Source of the DNA: a virus
Direction: 5' to 3' (one strand)
IMG/VR virus record: IMGVR_UViG_3300046001_006965
Coordinates: 1-64,000 of that record
DNA length: 64,000 nt
Below are positions 63,238-64,000 of this stretch, one piece after another. The notes under the pieces were generated by a model. It did no database searches, was not told where the DNA came from, and worked only from the letters and a program-made list of their open reading frames with translations. Position numbers and translations under genes: made by a program. Within the stretch, counting starts at the first letter, position 1; every line of letters starts with the position of its first letter.

Positions 63238-64000
63238 CTAAAGGATTGCTCCTATCCATTTAGCTTGGAAAGGCACTGCAATGAAGTAGTGACGATACGC
63301 CAATTGGTTTGTTTGGGTCGTTGGGTTGTCAGCAGCCGCCGTGAAATACTGTTTTGTATTTCCTGTCTTTTTGGCGATGTTGTCTTTCACAAAAGCAATG
63401 GATGCTTTTTTGTCAGTTCCACCCGGAACAGATCCGTATGCTTTTTTCACGTTCAATGAAGTGAAGTAAGGCATATTCACATATTGGTAGATTTCGAAAC
63501 CTGCAATCGTAGGAGCTACGTCGCCAGTTCTGTAATTCACCAATTGATCTCCAAAGTTTTTACGATCTCTCAACAAGTCGTTATAGTGCTCTGTGTTCAA
63601 AATCAAACGTCTACCATCAACAGGCGCACCTGCTAAATCGAAAGCTTCTTTCAAAGACACAACATCTTCATAAACCAATCTCAATCTTCCGCCGGCAGTT
63701 GCTTCAGCAGTTGCACCACCTGTGGCAGTGATAACCGGAGTTGCTGTAGTTGTAGAAGTTGGAGCAATGGCGTGAACCGCTTTTCCAAATTTCTCGGCAG
63801 TTAATTTTTGAACTGTTTTACGAGTCGCATTATCGATACGGTCGTAAGATGCACCAAGAACTTGGTCATCTGAAAGTGTTACCACTTTGGTTTGGTATTT
63901 ATCCAACTGAATAATAACCGCGTCATCCGTGTACGCCTGTAAAGCGATTGGGTAAGTACTGTTGTTAATCAAAATGTCAGGAGCAAACTCGCTCGTTGGC
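63238..64000 (-). CDS. Major capsid protein, partial (right prophage)
   Basis: The gene runs off the window; 254 residues are seen, in frame to the last base. 'LINNSTYPIALQAYTDDAVIIQLDKYQTKVVTLSDDQVLGASYDRIDNATR' is the helix-strand start typical of a large Bacteroidota capsid family, and the rest ('DAVSLKEAFDLAGAPVDGRRLIL' type, '...FEIYQYVNMPYF') continues the HK97-like core. It is unrelated in sequence to the capsid at 14183-15463. Confidence 0.75.
   Translation of the reverse strand, partial: PTSEFAPDILINNSTYPIALQAYTDDAVIIQLDKYQTKVVTLSDDQVLGASYDRIDNATRKTVQKLTAEKFGKAVHAIAPTSTTTATPVITATGGATAEATAGGRLRLVYEDVVSLKEAFDLAGAPVDGRRLILNTEHYNDLLRDRKNFGDQLVNYRTGDVAPTIAGFEIYQYVNMPYFTSLNVKKAYGSVPGGTDKKASIAFVKDNIAKKTGNTKQYFTAAADNPTTQTNQLAYRHYFIAVPFQAKWIGAIL

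Noticed and set aside
1-64000. CRISPR array
   Set aside because: Repeated elements are few, unevenly spaced over tens of kilobases and lie at promoters; no cas genes are present.
1-64000. A single phage genome with duplicated structural genes
   Set aside because: Capsids are unrelated, tails are of different types, and each set is in normal phage order; two prophages is simpler.
1-64000. Toxin-antitoxin or restriction-modification system
   Set aside because: The methyltransferase has no adjacent restriction enzyme, and no paired small toxin/antitoxin signature was recognised.

Overview
The window is phage DNA from a Bacteroidota host, most likely Flavobacterium or a relative. The evidence is AT-rich sequence, promoters with the Bacteroidota -7 box TAnnTTTG (often with TTG about 21 nt upstream), no Shine-Dalgarno sites, and families typical of this phylum (PcfK/PcfJ, DUF3127, DUF3560, DUF4373, DUF4468, TP901 tape measures). 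I read it as two different temperate phages lying head to tail. There are two capsid genes, two tape measures and two sets of tail genes, with an integrase and a tRNA fragment between them.

Left prophage (about 1-45,030). It has a non-contractile (siphovirus-like) tail and almost all genes are on the minus strand. From right to left: repressor/Cro switch (43.2-43.9 kb); tiny membrane proteins; Rad50-like ATPase, RecT and MBL-fold protein; helicase and replication genes; RuvC-like nuclease; PcfK/PcfJ; a sliding clamp; many small accessory genes; a ParB-fold/DNA methyltransferase fusion; small terminase candidate; two tRNA-like genes; large terminase, portal, a ParB-like protein, then scaffold, capsid, connectors, tail tube, tape measure, tail tip and fibre. 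A four-gene plus-strand cassette (1.96-2.97 kb) sits among the late genes.

Junction (44.9-46.6 kb). The 3' half of a tRNA-Met gene (45,034-45,077) has related 10-bp repeats on both sides and is followed by a tyrosine integrase. This looks like an attachment site joining two phages in tandem.

Right prophage (about 45.1-64 kb, running off the window). It has a contractile (myovirus-like) tail: capsid (partial), holin-like/endolysin/unimolecular spanin cassette, sheath, tube, frameshifted tail chaperones, tape measure, hub, spike, gp25-like wedge, baseplate J, fibres, a BspA-like adhesin, a phospholipase-like protein, a frameshifted CAP-domain lipoprotein and a second lysis cassette. Its early genes lie outside the window.

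Regulation is unusually legible in the left prophage. Four minus-strand promoters share an AACATATTTTGCAA-type operator. Two of them are followed by leader hairpins whose stems differ by compensatory changes. Two late promoters share an identical 23-bp palindrome in place of a -33 element. Several early genes share a repeated translation-start leader. The two prophages share a tail-tip module of about 480 bp.
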